From contig JAUVOB010000054.1 in assembly GCA_030599405.1 (NCBI GenBank), forward strand, positions 1-7,660: a stretch of 7,660 nt of DNA, read 5' to 3'. Position 1 is the stretch's first letter; each line of letters begins with the position of its first letter. The notes beneath the pieces were generated by a model. It worked only from the letters and a program-made list of their open reading frames with translations, was not told the DNA's origin and ran no database searches. The position numbers and the translations under genes were made by a program. The stretch comes from Chloroflexota bacterium. Lineage in GTDB: Bacteria > Chloroflexota > Anaerolineae > Promineifilales > Promineifilaceae. Shown here one piece after another: positions 6,483 to 7,660 of this stretch.

Positions 6483-7382
6483 ATGACAAGCGAAAACAGG
6501 GCCATGACCTACCAGTCAGAGACAGGCCGGATTTCAAAGATCATCCTAAAACACGTTAATGAGGCTTTCATAGGAGAACAGGTAATTGATCGCCAATGGG
6601 AGATGCTCAATTACAATGGGCGTCCGGATTTTTCGCGCGCCGTAGACGAATACGAACGTTTTGTAGAATTCCTCAGAGCAACTGGAATCGATGTGCAATT
6701 TCTGGCTGAGGATAGTCGAACGAACCTCGATTCGATCTATGTTAGGGATGCCTCAGTTATTTGTGATAAGGGAGCCATTCTATGCAACATGGGGAAGGGT
6801 GCTCGTCGAGGCGAACCGGCCGCTATTGAGGAAGCCTATAAGGCCGCAGGTTTTCGAATCCTCGGCTCTATCAAGGGTCAAGGACTGCTGGAAGGTGGTG
6901 ATGTCGTCTGGATCGATGAGAGGAGTATCATCGTCGGTCAAGGCTATCGCACGAACGCCGGGGGGATCCGGCAAATGAAGAACTTGCTTAGCGATTGCCT
7001 CGATGAGGTCATCATTGCCCAATTACCCCACTGGCGTGGCCCTTCCGATGTCTTCCATCTGATGTCTATTCTTAGTCCGGTGGACCATGACAAAGCCCTT
7101 GTGTATTCGCCGCTGATGCCGGCTGTCTTGCGCCAATTGTTGCTCGCCCGGGGATATAGATTAATCGACGTGCCTGACGACGAATTCGAAACAATGGCCT
7201 GCAATGTTCTCGCCATCGCTCCGAGCAAATGCCTGATGCTTTCGGGAAATCCAAAGACCCGAGCGCTCCTTGAGAAAGCAGATGTGGAAGTGCACGAGTA
7301 CGCAGGTGATGAGATATCGGTAAAAGGAGCCGGTGGGCCAACATGCCTGACCCGGCCGACCCTACGAGAAAGCATGCGCTAG
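6483..7382 (+). CDS. DDAH/arginine deiminase-like guanidine-modifying hydrolase
   Basis: A 299-residue single-domain enzyme of the guanidine-modifying superfamily, which includes dimethylarginine dimethylaminohydrolase (DDAH), arginine deiminase and amidinotransferases. Members attack a guanidinium carbon through a catalytic Cys. The superfamily residues are present: VRDAS with Asp89, LLEGGDV with Glu137 and Asp140, VGQGYRTN (151-158), DVFHL with His192, and Cys288 in GGPTCLTRP. The length and absence of an inserted helical domain fit DDAH-like hydrolases better than the roughly 400-residue arginine deiminases. The product would be citrulline plus an amine or ammonia if the substrate is methylarginine or arginine; the substrate is not fixed by sequence alone. 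No signal peptide. The ATG at 6483 lies 12 nt after AAGGA, a long spacing; Met8 (6504) is an alternative start with a poorer site. No carbamate kinase or ornithine carbamoyltransferase gene adjoins it in the window, so a standard arginine deiminase operon is not apparent. Confidence 0.88.
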   Translation: MTSENRAMTYQSETGRISKIILKHVNEAFIGEQVIDRQWEMLNYNGRPDFSRAVDEYERFVEFLRATGIDVQFLAEDSRTNLDSIYVRDASVICDKGAILCNMGKGARRGEPAAIEEAYKAAGFRILGSIKGQGLLEGGDVVWIDERSIIVGQGYRTNAGGIRQMKNLLSDCLDEVIIAQLPHWRGPSDVFHLMSILSPVDHDKALVYSPLMPAVLRQLLLARGYRLIDVPDDEFETMACNVLAIAPSKCLMLSGNPKTRALLEKADVEVHEYAGDEISVKGAGGPTCLTRPTLRESMR

Positions 7383-7419
7383 CCCTCGAAGACGGGACAC
7401 AGCTGGGCTAAGATTACTT

Positions 7420-7449
7420 TTGGCCTATAAGTAGCACACAAAATATAAT
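7420..7449 (+). promoter_or_regulatory. Predicted strong sigma70-type promoter upstream of a terminator
   Basis: A perfect -10 TATAAT (7444-7449) lies 18 nt after TTGGCC (7420-7425, 4 of 6 to the -35 consensus). Transcription would start near 7456. The next landmark is the intrinsic terminator at 7500-7529, so a transcript from here would be only about 70 nt unless it reads through to the gene at 7634. The A/T-rich context makes a chance TATAAT possible. Confidence 0.45.
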
Positions 7450-7499
7450 TATCCTGTACAATATTCCTCTGATGGGCTTTGCCCGATATAGGGGACGGT

Positions 7500-7529
7500 G
7501 CCAGGCATCGCGATGCCTGGCGTTTTATT
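7500..7529 (+). terminator. Intrinsic (rho-independent) terminator
   Basis: A perfect 22-bp palindrome (7500-7521) folds as a 9-bp GC-rich stem, GCCAGGCAT with ATGCCTGGC, around a CGCG loop. It is followed at once by GTTTTATT. This is the clearest terminator in the window. It would end transcripts from the guanidine hydrolase gene 118 bp upstream and from the nearer promoter at 7420-7449. No T-run follows it on the minus strand, so it appears one-directional. Confidence 0.85.
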
Positions 7530-7546
7530 CCTGATACGCGCGACCC

Positions 7547-7575
7547 TTGGTAAATTCGATCCACATGCCTAGTGT
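7547..7575 (+). promoter_or_regulatory. Weak candidate promoter for the gene at 7634
   Basis: TTGGTA (7547-7552, 4 of 6) and TAGTGT (7570-7575, 3 of 6) are 17 nt apart and lie past the terminator, where a promoter for the next gene is expected. A short inverted repeat, AATCG/CGATT (7579-7583 and 7589-7593), sits just after the -10 and could be an operator. Both are weak matches. Confidence 0.22.
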
Positions 7576-7622
7576 ACGAATCGGACTACGATTTTGCACA
7601 GGAAGAAAAGGATCTATGCATT

Positions 7623-7628
7623 AGGAGG
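7623..7628 (+). promoter_or_regulatory. Shine-Dalgarno of the gene at 7634
   Basis: AGGAGG lies 5 nt before the ATG at 7634, a consensus site at a good distance. It is the main reason for calling a gene start here despite only nine codons being visible. Confidence 0.75.
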
Positions 7629-7633
7629 AAATA

Positions 7634-7660
7634 ATGCGGAAACACCCAATACTTGGTCTA
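7634..7660 (+). CDS. Start of an unidentified gene (5' end only)
   Basis: Nine codons, MRKHPILGL, run off the right edge. They follow a perfect ribosome site and an intrinsic terminator, so a separate transcription unit probably starts here. Two basic residues followed by a hydrophobic stretch would fit the start of a signal peptide or membrane segment, but nine residues are too few to assign any family. A two-codon ORF (ATG at 7616, stop at 7622-7624) overlaps the first two bases of the ribosome site. Confidence 0.6.

Noticed and set aside
6944..7375. 143-codon and 90-codon minus-strand ORFs opposite the hydrolase gene
   Set aside because: They are antisense to a gene with intact catalytic residues, have biased Ser/Arg composition and lack a ribosome site.
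7380..7410. Second terminator right after the hydrolase stop (TAGCCC with GGGCTA)
   Set aside because: The 6-bp stem has a 19-nt loop and is not followed by a proper T-tract; the palindrome at 7500-7521 is far stronger.
7470..7529. Guanidine or other riboswitch before the gene at 7634, suggested by the ACGG motif and the neighbouring guanidine hydrolase
   Set aside because: The flanking bases do not form the paired ACGR-loop stems of the guanidine-II class or the conserved core of guanidine-I or fluoride riboswitches, and the element lies after the hydrolase gene.

Overview
The window looks like ordinary bacterial chromosome, most likely from Chloroflexota or a close relative. The clues are a DUF151 bifunctional nuclease directly upstream of dnaB, and a peptidase MA-type lipoprotein with the Thr/Pro-rich linker and CARDB-like domain often seen in that phylum. 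The assignment is inference from gene content only. I see no insertion sequence, integrase, CRISPR array, rRNA or tRNA.

Layout: five genes lie on the minus strand and two on the plus strand. In minus-strand transcription order they are galE (6253-5261, TTG start), a trypsin-fold serine protease of the plant NAL1 type (5117-4047), a peptidase MA-like lipoprotein (4033-2156), then after a 324-bp gap the bifunctional nuclease (1831-1328) and dnaB (from 1300, leaving the window at base 1 only a few residues short of its C-terminus). The gap carries a good extended -10 promoter and a roughly 200-nt leader with a hairpin. The nuclease and dnaB therefore probably form one unit. The galE, protease and lipoprotein genes may form another; the last two are only 13 bp apart.

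On the plus strand, divergent from galE across a 229-bp region with a candidate promoter for each direction, is a DDAH/arginine deiminase-like guanidine-modifying hydrolase (6483-7382) with its catalytic residues intact. Downstream come a consensus-like promoter (7420-7449), a strong intrinsic terminator (7500-7529), and the first nine codons of another gene (7634 onward) behind a perfect Shine-Dalgarno. The promoter and terminator are so close that they may make a tiny RNA or act as an attenuator.

Functions: DNA replication (DnaB) with a putative nuclease; nucleotide-sugar metabolism (GalE); two proteases, one apparently cytosolic and one surface-anchored; and hydrolysis of arginine or a methylarginine-like compound. 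I see no clearly new multi-gene system. The items most worth checking are the paired proteases, the 7420-7529 mini-unit, the long nuclease leader and the unassigned substrate of the guanidine hydrolase.
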